Positions 1-9,147 of a stretch of 64,000 nt of DNA are shown here, piece by piece. The position numbers and the translations under genes are program-made. Location of the stretch: contig NZ_CP021378.1 of the NCBI RefSeq assembly GCF_002215495.1, forward strand, positions 1,169,846 to 1,233,845. Reading direction: 5' to 3'. Position 1 is the first letter of the stretch; every line of letters begins with the position of its first letter. The stretch is from Porphyrobacter sp. CACIAM 03H1 (GTDB taxonomy: Bacteria > Pseudomonadota > Alphaproteobacteria > Sphingomonadales > Sphingomonadaceae). The notes beneath the pieces are model-generated. The model was not told the DNA's origin, did no database searches, and saw nothing but the letters and a program-made list of their open reading frames with translations.

Positions 1-1246
1 GGAAGCGACTGTACTGGAGGGCACCGTCATAAGACCATTCGCTCCCCGCATGGCTGGCGGTCGCGGCCACCAGCGTGGAGAAGCGGTCCTGTCGTGATCC
101 GGCCGAGGGGAAGGTCGCATTGCCGCCGCCCAGCGCGCCACCGGGCCGGTGGATGGTGACGCGGCCGAGATTGCCCCTGAGCCCGAGTGTCCAGTCCTCG
201 GTCAGCCGGTGGTCGAGCCGCAGCGATCCCAGGTGGAAGCGGTTCTCCCCCGTGACCGTGTCCACGATCCCGAGCTGCGGCGCATCGACGATCTGCGTGT
301 TGCGATCGGCGGTGAACTCGTAATTGGCGTAAAAGAAGGTCCGGTCGCGCTTCAGCGCCCCGCCTGCGGCGAAGCCCGCCTGGTAGCGTTCGAAGCTCTC
401 GCCGACGGGGTTGCCCGACAGGTCGCGGCGCGGGAAGGGAGAGGGGGAATCGAGCGGCCTGCCGGGCCTTACCAGCGTATAGGCCTCACCCGTAAAGTCG
501 TTGCTGCCCGAGGGGGTGGTAAAATTGACTATACCATTGGCGGTCCGTCCGTAGGCGGCCGAGTAGCTGTTCGCCAGCACCGTCACCTCGCGGGTGAAGC
601 CCAGCGGCACGGGAAACTTGATCCCGCCGAGGAAGTTCTCGTTGTTGTCGAGCCCGTCGATCAGGTAGTTGGTGTCGAGCCCGTTCGAGCCGTTGATGGA
701 GATCGAGGGCGCCTCGGGGAAGAACCCGGTGGAGGGGACGACATTGGGCAGGCGGATCAGCGCGCCCAGCACGTCGCGGCCTTCGATCGGCAGGGCGACC
801 AGCTGCTCGCGGCCGAGCGATGCGGAAATCTCGGCATTGGCGGTGTTGAGCCCGGTGATCGCGCGCGCGGCGGTGACCACGATGCCGGCATCGCCCACGG
901 GCTTCAGCTGGAGGATCACGCTGCGAGTGAAGTTGGCGCGCAGGTCGATGGCCTGCGCGGCGAGCGGCTCGTAGCCTGCGGCCTCTGCGACCGAAACCCG
1001 GTATTCGCCTGCGGTCGTCACCCCGTCGAGCCGAACTGCGCCCCGCGCATCGGTGGCGAGCGTGCGGGTGAAGCCGATCGCGGCGTTGGCGATCACCACC
1101 TCGGCCCCGGCGACGGGCGCGCCCGCGGCATCGACCACCGTCACCTCGATCCCCGCCTGCTGCGCCATGGCGGCGGGCGCACCGATCACGCTGGCAGCCG
1201 CCAGAGCGGTGCCCCCAAGGCCCGCGCGAAACTGTCCGGCCTTCAT
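1..1246 (-). CDS. TonB-dependent receptor, Oar-like, N-terminal part (cut by window start)
   Basis: Outer-membrane receptor; 415 codons lie in the window and the barrel C-terminus lies beyond base 1. The ATG at 1246 opens a signal peptide ending AAMA/QQ near residue 28. A carboxypeptidase-regulatory-like (Ig-fold) domain follows at about residues 31-115, then the plug domain, with SLGREQLVALPIEGRDVL near its start and a DGLDNNENF segment typical of Oar-type plugs, then the first barrel strands (TTPSGSNDFTGEAY). Such receptors import or bind large substrates using TonB energy; the substrate here cannot be told. It diverges from the DUF4173 gene across about 230 bp in which I see no clear operator. 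Family call is firm, substrate unknown. Confidence 0.9.
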   Translation of the reverse strand, partial: MKAGQFRAGLGGTALAAASVIGAPAAMAQQAGIEVTVVDAAGAPVAGAEVVIANAAIGFTRTLATDARGAVRLDGVTTAGEYRVSVAEAAGYEPLAAQAIDLRANFTRSVILQLKPVGDAGIVVTAARAITGLNTANAEISASLGREQLVALPIEGRDVLGALIRLPNVVPSTGFFPEAPSISINGSNGLDTNYLIDGLDNNENFLGGIKFPVPLGFTREVTVLANSYSAAYGRTANGIVNFTTPSGSNDFTGEAYTLVRPGRPLDSPSPFPRRDLSGNPVGESFERYQAGFAAGGALKRDRTFFYANYEFTADRNTQIVDAPQLGIVDTVTGENRFHLGSLRLDHRLTEDWTLGLRGNLGRVTIHRPGGALGGGNATFPSAGSRQDRFSTLVAATASHAGSEWSYDGALQYSRF

Positions 1247-1475
1247 TCTCAACCCCCTGGCCCGTTCCCGGTGCGCCCCTCAGTCCGCCATTCGCGGGCG
1301 GCGCGCCTTGGGTTACACGCGCCGCTAAGGCAACCGCTTTCGCGAAATCGCCGGGAGTGGCGCCGCGTCTGCACGGGTTCTGCACACGAAACGCGCGGCA
1401 TCTCCACCGCGGCCGCCATCGGGCGCGCATACGGGCCTGCCAGAGCGGCGGCGACAACCCTGCACAGGAGAGCCC

Positions 1476-3017
1476 ATGCCGTCCGTCACACAGCCTGCCT
1501 CGCCGCGCTTCAGCTTCCTCGCCAAGCTCGCCGCCGCCGCCGTTCTCGTCGCTGCGGGCGACGCGATGCTCTATGGCTTCGAGGGCGGGTCGATCATCGG
1601 CGCTTTCGGCTTGCTGTGGCTCGCCGTCATGGTGCTCGCCCGCCCGGCGGTGCGCCGCGCGAGGGGCGGGTGGATCGCGATCGGTTGCGCGGCGCTGTTC
1701 GCGGCGATTTGCGTGATCGAGCCCTGGCCGCTGCCGATGATGCTGTTCCTTGCCGCGATCGGCAGCGCGGCGCTGCTGGTGCGCCATGTCTTCGACAATG
1801 CGCTGCTGTGGACGGTGCGCCTCGGCTTCCTCGGCCTGCGCGCGCCCCTCGGGGTCGCGGGCGACCTCTGGCGGCTCGCCAGCCTGCCCGGACGCAGCGG
1901 CACGTCGGCGGCGGCGCTGGTGCTGATGAACCTCGTCCTGCCGCTGGCGGGCGGGGCGCTGTTCCTTTCTCTCTTCGCCAGCGCCAACCCGGTGCTGGGG
2001 CAGGCGCTCGGCGCCTTCCGCCTGCCCGACATGTCGACGCTGATCCTGCACGCCATCCTGATGGTCGTGATCCTCGGCTTCACCTGGCCGACCCTGCGCC
2101 CGCGCGCGCTGCGGCTGGCGGGGGGCGAGTGGGCGCTGGCGCGCCGCCTGCCCGATCCGCCGGTCATGATGGCGTCGATCACGCTCGGCGTCTTCAACGC
2201 GGTCTTCGCGCTCCAGAACGCGCTCGACATCGCCTTCCTGTGGAGCGGCGCGCCGCTGCCCGAGGGCGTGACGCTGGCGGAATATGCCCATCAGGGCGCC
2301 TACACCCTGATCGCCACCGCGCTCCTGGCCGGCCTGTTCGTGCTGGTCGCGCTGCGCCCGGGCGGAGTGCTGGCGCGCCACGCGGGGGTGCGCCGGCTGG
2401 TGCTCGCATGGGTGGCGCAGAACGTGCTGCTGGTCGCCTCGAGCATGCTGCGCCTTGCCGACTACATCGCCGCCTATTCGCTGACCGAGTGGCGCATCGC
2501 GGCGCTCGGCTGGATGGTGCTGGTGGCGAGCGGGCTGATGCTGGTGTGCTGGCGCTTCCTGACGGGCAAGAGCCTCGCCTGGCTGATCAACGCCAATGCG
2601 ATCGCCGCCGGAATCGCGCTGACGCTCGCTGCCGCCGTCGATCTGGGCGCGGTGGCGGCGCGCTGGAACGTGGACAACCTCCGCGATCCGGCCAAGCTCG
2701 ACATGTGCTATCTCGACCAACTCGACGGGGCCGCGCTCATCCCGCTGATCGAGCTCAGCCGGGCGCCGGTTCCCCCGGCCATGCAGGACAGGGCGCTGTA
2801 TCTCGCGCATCAGGCCCGCGCGAACCTCGAGCAGCGTCAGGCCGACTGGCAGGAGTGGACGCTGCGCGGGGCAGGGCGGCTCGCCCGGGCCGAGGCGCTG
2901 CTCGCGGGCGACACCCGCGTCCCCGCCCCGGCGCCCCATTCGCGCGCCTGCGGCGGCGAGATCCTGCCCCGGCCCTTCACCGCATCTCCCGCATTGACGC
3001 CGCAGGAAAACCCGTGA
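1476..3017 (+). CDS. DUF4173-like multi-pass inner-membrane protein
   Basis: 513-residue integral membrane protein with roughly ten hydrophobic segments spread over residues 10-400. The central stretch LPEGVTLAEYAHQGAYTL followed by LIATALLAGLFVLVALRPGG matches what I know of the DUF4173 family; function is unknown. The C-terminal 100 residues are soluble and rich in Ala, Arg and Leu. Start ATG is preceded by an AGGAG ribosome site. The response-regulator gene begins 11 bases after the stop (or overlaps it if GTG 3014 is used), so this protein and the two-component pair are very likely one operon. It may be a sensor accessory or a target of the pair; that is inference. Confidence 0.8.
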   Translation: MPSVTQPASPRFSFLAKLAAAAVLVAAGDAMLYGFEGGSIIGAFGLLWLAVMVLARPAVRRARGGWIAIGCAALFAAICVIEPWPLPMMLFLAAIGSAALLVRHVFDNALLWTVRLGFLGLRAPLGVAGDLWRLASLPGRSGTSAAALVLMNLVLPLAGGALFLSLFASANPVLGQALGAFRLPDMSTLILHAILMVVILGFTWPTLRPRALRLAGGEWALARRLPDPPVMMASITLGVFNAVFALQNALDIAFLWSGAPLPEGVTLAEYAHQGAYTLIATALLAGLFVLVALRPGGVLARHAGVRRLVLAWVAQNVLLVASSMLRLADYIAAYSLTEWRIAALGWMVLVASGLMLVCWRFLTGKSLAWLINANAIAAGIALTLAAAVDLGAVAARWNVDNLRDPAKLDMCYLDQLDGAALIPLIELSRAPVPPAMQDRALYLAHQARANLEQRQADWQEWTLRGAGRLARAEALLAGDTRVPAPAPHSRACGGEILPRPFTASPALTPQENP

Positions 3018-3028
3018 TCTTGGACAGC

Positions 3029-3739
3029 ATGGAGCGCACCATCCTTGTCGTCGACGACGATCCCCACATCCGCCAGCTGCTGGTCTTCGCGCTCGGCAAG
3101 GCGGGGCTGAGGGGAATCGAGGCCGGCGACGGCGAGGAGGCGGTCGCGCGGATCGCCGCCGAGGCGCCCGATCTCGTCATCCTCGACATCAACATGCCAC
3201 GCATGGACGGGCTCGAGGTGTGCCGCCGGGTGCGGGCGACCAGCAGCGTGCCGATCCTGTTCCTGTCCTCGCGCGACGACGAGATCGACCGGGTGCTGGG
3301 GATCGAGCTGGGGGGCGACGACTATGTCGTGAAGCCCTTCTCCCCGCGCGAGGTGGTGGCCCGCACACAGGCGATCCTGCGCCGTGTTGGCGGTGGCGCA
3401 GGCGGCCCCACGCCCGCTCCCGCGCCCGAAAGCGGGGTTGTAACGCACGGCTGCCTCAGCCTCGATTCCGAAAGCTGGCGCGCGCACTGGCAGGGCACCG
3501 AGGTGCCGCTGACCGTGACCGAGTTCTCGATGCTGCGCGCTCTCGCCGCACGACCGGGCAAGGTATTCACCCGCGACGAGATCATCGACCGGCTGCACGG
3601 CCCGGGCTTTGCCGTCACCGACCGCACCATCGACAGCCACATCCGCAACCTGCGCGCCAAGTTCGCCGCGGTCGGGGCCGAGACCCTGATCGAGACCCGC
3701 GCCGGCATCGGCTACGCGCTCGGCCCCTGCACGGCATGA
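3029..3739 (+). CDS. OmpR-family response regulator
   Basis: 236 residues. Receiver domain at 1-118 with acidic pocket D10/D11, phospho-acceptor D53 in VILDINMPRMDG, the switch Ser at FLSS and K102 in VVKPFSP. A Gly/Pro-rich linker follows, then a winged-helix DNA-binding domain (LTVTEFSMLRAL, RTIDSHIRNLRAKF) at about 140-234. ATG 3029 is chosen because the receiver starts directly after it; GTG 3014 in the same frame is an alternative that would overlap the upstream stop. The stop overlaps the kinase start in an ATGA, which indicates translational coupling. It is activated by phosphotransfer from the adjacent kinase; the regulon cannot be read from the sequence. Confidence 0.93.
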   Translation: MERTILVVDDDPHIRQLLVFALGKAGLRGIEAGDGEEAVARIAAEAPDLVILDINMPRMDGLEVCRRVRATSSVPILFLSSRDDEIDRVLGIELGGDDYVVKPFSPREVVARTQAILRRVGGGAGGPTPAPAPESGVVTHGCLSLDSESWRAHWQGTEVPLTVTEFSMLRALAARPGKVFTRDEIIDRLHGPGFAVTDRTIDSHIRNLRAKFAAVGAETLIETRAGIGYALGPCTA

Positions 3740-5352
3740 TCAGGGTTGCGAAGGACTGGATCAAGGCGCGCTGGCCGCGCCTGCCGCTGCGCACCATCCT
3801 GTTCGCGACGCTCTTCACCGTCGCCGCCCTGCCGGGCTTCGCGGCGATGTTCCTGCGGGTCTACGAGAACACGCTTGTGCGCCAGACCGAGGCCGAACTG
3901 GTCGCGCAAGGCGCGGCGCTGGCGGCGGCCGCGGCGGCGGGCTGGCCGGGGGCGGAGGCCGGGTCCCTGCCCGACCCGCGCGATGTGCACCCCGAACTGC
4001 CGACCATCGACCTCAGCAGCACCCCGATCTTCGAGGAGCGCCGCCGCCCCTGGCCGATTTCCATGCCGCCCGATCCCGCCGCCGTGGTCGCCGCGCGCGC
4101 GCTGGCGCCGGTGGCCGCGCGCACGCAGCAGGTGACACTGTCCTCGATCGTGATGCTCGACCGGCAGGGGCTGATCGCTGTCGAGAGCCGGGTTGCGGGG
4201 CAGGGCAGGAGCCTTGCCATGCTGCCCGAGGTGCGCGCCGCGCTGTCGGGCACCCCGCGCACCGTGCTGCGCCGCAACGCCGCCTATCGTGCGGGGTTCG
4301 ATCTCGAATGGCTGAGCCGCGCCGCGGGTCTCAGGGTGCATCACGCCCGGCCGATCGTCGTCGAGGGCAGGGTGGTCGGCGTGCTGCTGCTCGCACGTCC
4401 CGCCCGCGCGCTGGTGAAGGGGCTCTATGCCGACCGCGGCAAGATCGCCTTCGGGGTGGCGGTGATCTTCGGGATGCTGGTGGTGCTTTCGGGCGTGCTG
4501 TCGCGCGGGATCGTCCGGCCGGTCGAGGCGCTCGCCCGGGCGAGCCGTGCGCTGGCATCGGGCCGTCAGGAGGACATTCCCGACCCGCCGCCGACCGCTG
4601 CCGCCGAGATCCAGGATCTCTATGCCGATTTCGCGCGCATGGCCGAGGCGATCGAGCGGCGCTCGCGCTATCTCAGAGATTTCGCCCATGCGGTGAGCCA
4701 CGAGTTCAAGACCCCGCTGTCGGGCATCAGGGGCACGCTGGAGATCCTCGGCGATCACGGGGCGAGCATGGCGCCCGAGGAGCGCCGGCGCTTCCTCGCC
4801 AATGCCGATGCCGATGCGGCGCGCCTGTCGATGCTGACGGCGCGGCTGCTGGAACTGGCGCGCGCCGATCTTGCCGGGGCGGACCCGGCGGCGCGGGCCG
4901 ATCTCGCCGCGGTGCTGCGCCGCCGCGCCGATGCCTGCGCGCCGGACTTTTCCGTGGTGGCCGATCTGCCCGAGGACTGCCCGCCGCTGGCGCTGCCCGA
5001 GGCCTCGCTCGACGCCATCGCCGGGGCGCTGATAGACAATGCGCGGGCCGCAGGGGCGGGGCGGATCACCTTTACGGCGCGGGCCGAGGCGAGGGCAGGG
5101 CTGCTGCGGATCGCCGCCGAGGACAACGGCCCGGGCATCGCCGCGGCCGACCGGGCTCGGATCTTCGAGCCGTTCTTCACCACCCGCCGCGCGAGCGGGG
5201 GGAGCGGGCTGGGCCTGCCGATCGTCCTGTCGCTGGTCGCGGCGGCAGGCGGCGCGTTGCGGCTCGACGAGGCGGGCGGGGCGGGGGAGACAGGCGCGCG
5301 CTTCGTGCTTGAACTCCCGATCGCGGGAAGGGGCGATGCGGACCGGGTCTAG
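3736..5352 (+). CDS. Membrane sensor histidine kinase
   Basis: 538 residues. One membrane helix at about 18-42, a periplasmic sensor region to about 232, a second helix at about 236-258 and a HAMP linker (SRGIVRPVEALARAS). The HisKA domain has phospho-acceptor H322 in AVSHEFKTPLSG. The HATPase domain has the N box (LIDNARAAGAG), G1 (EDNGPGIA), F box (FEPFFTT) and G2 (SGLGLPIV). It would phosphorylate the response regulator just upstream. A perfect 12-bp palindrome (GGGTCTAGACCC, 5345-5356) spans the stop codon. The signal sensed is unknown; the linked membrane protein may take part. Confidence 0.93.
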   Translation: MIRVAKDWIKARWPRLPLRTILFATLFTVAALPGFAAMFLRVYENTLVRQTEAELVAQGAALAAAAAAGWPGAEAGSLPDPRDVHPELPTIDLSSTPIFEERRRPWPISMPPDPAAVVAARALAPVAARTQQVTLSSIVMLDRQGLIAVESRVAGQGRSLAMLPEVRAALSGTPRTVLRRNAAYRAGFDLEWLSRAAGLRVHHARPIVVEGRVVGVLLLARPARALVKGLYADRGKIAFGVAVIFGMLVVLSGVLSRGIVRPVEALARASRALASGRQEDIPDPPPTAAAEIQDLYADFARMAEAIERRSRYLRDFAHAVSHEFKTPLSGIRGTLEILGDHGASMAPEERRRFLANADADAARLSMLTARLLELARADLAGADPAARADLAAVLRRRADACAPDFSVVADLPEDCPPLALPEASLDAIAGALIDNARAAGAGRITFTARAEARAGLLRIAAEDNGPGIAAADRARIFEPFFTTRRASGGSGLGLPIVLSLVAAAGGALRLDEAGGAGETGARFVLELPIAGRGDADRV

Positions 5353-5426
5353 ACCCTGCCCGATACCCTCTCGACCGGGACAAGTGCCCTCTTTGCAACG
5401 ATTTACGTGGAACAACCTGTCCGGTC

Positions 5427-6371
5427 ATGGACAAGCGGGGCGGCTTGTTGTCTAAGACGCAGGACATGGCCCCCTCCGACCCCCACGCCGCGACTGCCGC
5501 CGGCACGCTGCACCCTCTCGCCTGGCGCGATTGGGAACGGTCGGGCCGCAGCATCTCGAGCGCGCCGCGCCAGATCGGCGGGGCGATCGTGCAGCGCTGG
5601 GAAAGGAGCGCCCGGCGCATGGTGCAGCCGCCGCTCGACCATCACTACATCGTCCTCCACATGGGCGGCGCCAAGCGCATCACCCGCCGCCGCCGCACCG
5701 AGACCGTGGTACGCGAGGTCGAGGACCGGGCGCTTTCGACGATCGAGGCGGGCTCGTCCTACAACTGGCTGACCGAAGGGCCGGTGGCCTTCGGGCACAT
5801 CTATCTCGAACCGGGCTATTTCGCGCGCGTGATCGGCGAACAGTTCGACATCGATCCCGCGAAAGTCGCGCTGCACGAGGCCTTCGGCGAATTCGACCCG
5901 CTGCTCAGCCGCCTCCTGACCGCGCTGGTGCGCGCCTCGGAGAGCGACGATCTCGCCCTGATGGAACAGGAATGGCAGCTCGAGGCGGCGCTTCACCGCC
6001 TGTTCGAGCGGCAGGCCGTGGCCGGCGCGAAGGACAACCGGATCATCATCTCGCCCACCAGCGTCGCGCGGGTGAGGGACTATATCGCCGCCAATCTCAG
6101 CGCCCCGATCGCGCTCGACGACCTTGCGGGGCTGGCCGGATACAGCCGCTTCCACTTCGCCCGCGGTTTCCGCGCGGCGACGGGCCTTCCGCCCTATGCC
6201 TACATCCTGCGCGCGCGGATCGCGCTCGCCTGCCGGCTGCTCGACGAGGCGCGCCTGCCAGTCCACGCCGTCGGGGACGCGGCAGGCTTCGCCTCGCACC
6301 CGCAATTCGCCAGCCGGTTCCGCCAACTGACGGGGATTTCCCCCAGCGCCTATCGCAAGATCATGCGCTGA
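5427..6371 (+). CDS. AraC-family transcriptional regulator (1 of 3)
   Basis: 314 residues from ATG 5427, or 301 from ATG 5466, which has a closer AGGA; neither start is decisive. The N-terminal half (to about 200) is an effector or dimerisation region I cannot assign. The C-terminal part (about 205-312) holds the two helix-turn-helix units of AraC/XylS proteins: LDDLAGLAGYSRFHFARGF and VGDAAGFASHPQFASRFR, ending with the ISPSAYRK signature. It is convergent with the outer-membrane barrel gene at 6388-7308, whose stop is 16 bases away. Possibly a regulator of the neighbouring barrels; that is inference from position. Confidence 0.88.
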   Translation: MDKRGGLLSKTQDMAPSDPHAATAAGTLHPLAWRDWERSGRSISSAPRQIGGAIVQRWERSARRMVQPPLDHHYIVLHMGGAKRITRRRRTETVVREVEDRALSTIEAGSSYNWLTEGPVAFGHIYLEPGYFARVIGEQFDIDPAKVALHEAFGEFDPLLSRLLTALVRASESDDLALMEQEWQLEAALHRLFERQAVAGAKDNRIIISPTSVARVRDYIAANLSAPIALDDLAGLAGYSRFHFARGFRAATGLPPYAYILRARIALACRLLDEARLPVHAVGDAAGFASHPQFASRFRQLTGISPSAYRKIMR

Positions 6372-6387
6372 GGGATCCCGGCCGGGC

Positions 6388-7308
6388 CTAGAAGCCCTTC
6401 ACCAGTTGCACCGTGAAGCCTTCGCGGAAGAAGGACGAAGTGTTGGCGAGCGGGATCTCGATCCCCGCCAGCAGGAACAGGTTGCCGCCCAGATGGGTGC
6501 GGACCCCGGGGGTCACCGACACGAAGCTCGGCCCGCCCTGAAACTCGCGCCAGGTGCTCGCGACATACCATGTCAGGTCGCCGAGCGGGGCGCGGTCGTG
6601 ATCGGTGACGGTCTGGCCGATCGCGGCATTGAGGATGAAGCTCTCCGGTGCGCCGCTGTCGGGGAAGTCGTAGGCGACACGCCCGCGGAAGGAGAACCCG
6701 CCGCCCACGTCGGTGAACAAATTCAGTTGCGGCTGCGCGGCGAAGACCTCGTTGCCGAAGCTGGCCGAGCCGGTCGGCAGGCGCCAGCCGACGCCCGCGT
6801 TGAGCGAGACATTGCGGGTCTCGACCAGCATCAGCTGGGTGTTGAGGGTGACATCCCCGAAGTCCGACGCGCCGCCCCGGTCCTGATAGAAGGGCACCTC
6901 GAGCCCTGCCCACAGCCGGCGCGAGAGGGGCAGGTGGAAGCGGGCGAGGCCCTGGTGCAGATCGTCGCCCGGCGCGTCGACATAGGTGTAGGCGAGGTGC
7001 ACCTCGCGGGTGAAGAAACCGTCGGCGGTGCCGAGCCAGCCCTGCCGGGGCGCTCCGCTTTCCCCGTTGGGAACGGGAACCCAGCCGGAGAACAGCTCGG
7101 TGCCGAAAGGCTCGGTGCCGAGCGGGGTCCAGCCCCCGTCGCCGGGCGCATCCTGCGCGGCGGCGGCAGCGCTTGCGGTGGTCAGCACGATGGCCTCGGC
7201 GGGCGTTTGCGTGCCGGGATCGGCGGTCTCGTCCTCTGCGGCAGACACCGGCGCTGCCGCGAGGCCGGCTGTGATCAGGAGAGCGAGGCGGAGGGAAGTG
7301 GGGGACAT
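6388..7308 (-). CDS. Outer-membrane beta-barrel protein, MetA-like
   Basis: 306 residues with a signal peptide ending PVSAA near residue 24. An acidic, Ala-rich spacer follows, then alternating amphipathic strands (VHLAYTYVD, ARFHLPLSRRLWAGLEVPF, SLNAGVGWRLPTGSASFG), ending in the aromatic residue F as outer-membrane barrels do. It resembles the Phenol_MetA_deg/transporter barrel family. GGAG lies 9 bases before the ATG. A second barrel of the same general type lies at 10505-11380. Substrate unknown; proteins of this family are often called hydrophobic-compound channels, but nothing here shows that. Confidence 0.75.
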   Translation of the reverse strand: MSPTSLRLALLITAGLAAAPVSAAEDETADPGTQTPAEAIVLTTASAAAAAQDAPGDGGWTPLGTEPFGTELFSGWVPVPNGESGAPRQGWLGTADGFFTREVHLAYTYVDAPGDDLHQGLARFHLPLSRRLWAGLEVPFYQDRGGASDFGDVTLNTQLMLVETRNVSLNAGVGWRLPTGSASFGNEVFAAQPQLNLFTDVGGGFSFRGRVAYDFPDSGAPESFILNAAIGQTVTDHDRAPLGDLTWYVASTWREFQGGPSFVSVTPGVRTHLGGNLFLLAGIEIPLANTSSFFREGFTVQLVKGF

Positions 7309-7433
7309 GATCGTGGCTCCTTCGTCAGGGGACGGGAGCTCTCCATGCGCCTTGCGAAGGGGTGCTTCTTGTCAGGAAGCCGAGGCTTTTTTGCAGAATG
7401 CGCGGCATCGTGCGCGGGGCTTGTGGCGGGCCC

Positions 7434-8366
7434 TCAGGCGCGCACCGTGCGGCGGTAGCGGCCGGGCGGAATGCCGACCTCGCGGCTGAAGGCGGCGGTG
7501 AAATGGGCCTGGTTGGCAAAGCCGCATTCCAGCGCCAGTTCGGCCAGCGGCATGGCATTGTCCGCAAGCAGCTGCCGCGCCCGCTCCAGCCGCCGTGCGC
7601 GCAGGAAGTGGTAGGGCGTCTCGCCGGTCGCCAGCTTGAACACCCTCAGGAAATGGTTCGCCGAAAGCCCTGCCGCGCGCGCCAGGTCGTCGAGCCCGAT
7701 GCTCTCGTGCAGGTTCGCCTCGATGAAGTCGATCACCCGCTTGAGCTTGGGCGGGGAGAGGTAGATGCGCTCGTTCGGGGCAGTCGCGGGGCGCCCGTCG
7801 CTCGTCACCAGCAGACCGGCGATGGCGCGCAGCAGCCCGTCGATCATCAGCCGCGAGCCGAGGCTCGGGCGGCGCAGCTCGCCCTCGATCAGGCCCATCA
7901 GATGCGCCACCCGCGGCAGGTGCCGGCCCACGATCGGCGCGAGGGAATCGGTGCCCTTGCCCTCGCTTTCCAGCAAGGCGGCGATCACACCGGGCCGCAG
8001 GTACAGCACGAAAGAGCCAGCCTCGTGGTCGAACAGCAGCCGGCTGTCGGCTCCTGCGGGCAGGAAGCAGCACAGATCCCGGTGCAATGCCATTTCCCGG
8101 TGCGTGCCGCAGAAGTCGATGCCGAACCGGCCCGATCCGCCGCGATTGACGATCAGCGCGTCCCAGTCGTCCTCGGCCGGGCAATCGGCGATCAGCTCGA
8201 CCGTGCCGCTGGTGAGGGTGCGGTAGTGACGCATGGCCACCATCGGCAGCGCCCCGGTATCGAACAGCGTGACATCGGGCGCGGCCGACCAGTGGATGCT
8301 GCGCAGGAAAGCCGGACTATGATCCGGTGCGGCGACATGAAAGCGCGGGTCTTCGGGCAGTGCCAT
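7434..8366 (-). CDS. AraC-family transcriptional regulator (2 of 3)
   Basis: 310 residues. The ATG at 8366 is chosen because GGGAGG lies 7 bases before it; in-frame ATGs at 8384 and 8402 have weaker sites. The N-terminal cupin-like region includes SGRFGIDFCGTHREMALH and CCFLPAG. The C-terminal AraC DNA-binding domain includes RVIDFIEANLHESIGLDD, ARAAGLSANHFLRVFK and ALECGFANQAHFTAAFSR, ending GIPPGRYRR. It resembles the regulator at 11491-12399 closely in the linker (RVIDFIEANL in both), so the two are probably paralogues. It shares its direction with the barrel gene at 6388-7308 but lies upstream of it, 125 bp apart. Confidence 0.9.
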   Translation of the reverse strand: MALPEDPRFHVAAPDHSPAFLRSIHWSAAPDVTLFDTGALPMVAMRHYRTLTSGTVELIADCPAEDDWDALIVNRGGSGRFGIDFCGTHREMALHRDLCCFLPAGADSRLLFDHEAGSFVLYLRPGVIAALLESEGKGTDSLAPIVGRHLPRVAHLMGLIEGELRRPSLGSRLMIDGLLRAIAGLLVTSDGRPATAPNERIYLSPPKLKRVIDFIEANLHESIGLDDLARAAGLSANHFLRVFKLATGETPYHFLRARRLERARQLLADNAMPLAELALECGFANQAHFTAAFSREVGIPPGRYRRTVRA

Positions 8367-8557
8367 CGTCGTGCCTCCCAGCATCGGCCCCTTCCCGGTC
8401 ATTTCCGCGAAGTGTACGGACCGATTGACGCCCGAATATTACGTGCGCAGATGACAGTTGAACAGGCGAGCGGGGGCTTGTGACGACAAATGCGCAAGAT
8501 ATCGAAACCATCCCGAAGGCGTAAGAAGGTTAGCTGCAGAGGCTGAAATGGCGGCCT

Positions 8558-8917
8558 TTATTGCAGGACGTCGTAATCGTCCTCGTCCATCCTCAGCGAC
8601 ATGGCCGGACGGATGTCGACCGTGGCGAGACCGGCGGCGACCAGCGGCAGCTCGGCAATGGCAGCGCGCATTTCCTCGGGGCTCTGCACGCAGAGCAGGG
8701 TGAGCTCGTCCCGGTCGGTGCTGGCAAGGGCGAGGATGAAGCGGCCGATCCGCGCCCAGTCGAGCAGCGCCTGGTATTCTGCGCTGCGGTAGAAGCTGAC
8801 CTCGTCGCTGACGGCGGCAGGAGCGATCCGCAGGGTGACGAGCGTGATCGCCATGTTCGGCGCGAGCAGCCCCTTGGGACGACCCGAAAACCACTCGATC
8901 CACCTCAGCCAGGGCAT
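8558..8917 (-). CDS. Small muconolactone-isomerase-like protein
   Basis: 119 residues from ATG 8917; an internal ATG at 8854 would give 98 residues and starts right before the conserved core (MAITLVTLRIAPA). The C-terminal half, VQSPEEMRAAIAELPL followed by VAAGLATVDIRP, resembles the muconolactone-isomerase/ferredoxin-like fold (small dimeric alpha+beta barrel). I see no catalytic residue that fixes a reaction. It sits alone between an AraC gene and the secreted protein at 9148, with no clear operon partner. Real gene is likely; function unknown. Confidence 0.6.
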   Translation of the reverse strand: MPWLRWIEWFSGRPKGLLAPNMAITLVTLRIAPAAVSDEVSFYRSAEYQALLDWARIGRFILALASTDRDELTLLCVQSPEEMRAAIAELPLVAAGLATVDIRPAMSLRMDEDDYDVLQ

Positions 8918-9147
8918 GTCCGGGGATACCTTTCGGCGGTGTTCCTACCCCTGCGCCGGTCGGGCGGCTTTCGAAATCTTGCGCAGGAGCGATCCGTGCG
9001 GCGGACGCCGGGGGATGTCAATCGCCCGTGACAGCGAGAAACCGAAAAACGCGTGGGGTTGCGAAAGAAGGGCGATGGCGCGGGGCGCATCAAGGCCTTG
9101 CGGCGATCGGCAGGCGCCCCTTCCTGCCAGACCACAAGGAGCAAGTG

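Noticed and set aside
486..2939. 817-codon frame on the minus strand
   Set aside because: Arg/Gln-rich shadow of the DUF4173 gene. The real minus-strand gene here is the receptor in another frame.
149..3028. Very long open frame on the plus strand covering the TonB receptor and DUF4173 genes
   Set aside because: Only its last 237 codons (the response regulator) look like protein. The rest is a GC-rich shadow with no family match.
5345..5356. Perfect palindrome GGGTCTAGACCC as terminator of the sensor kinase gene
   Set aside because: It has no loop and no T-run and spans the stop codon; it may be chance in GC-rich sequence.
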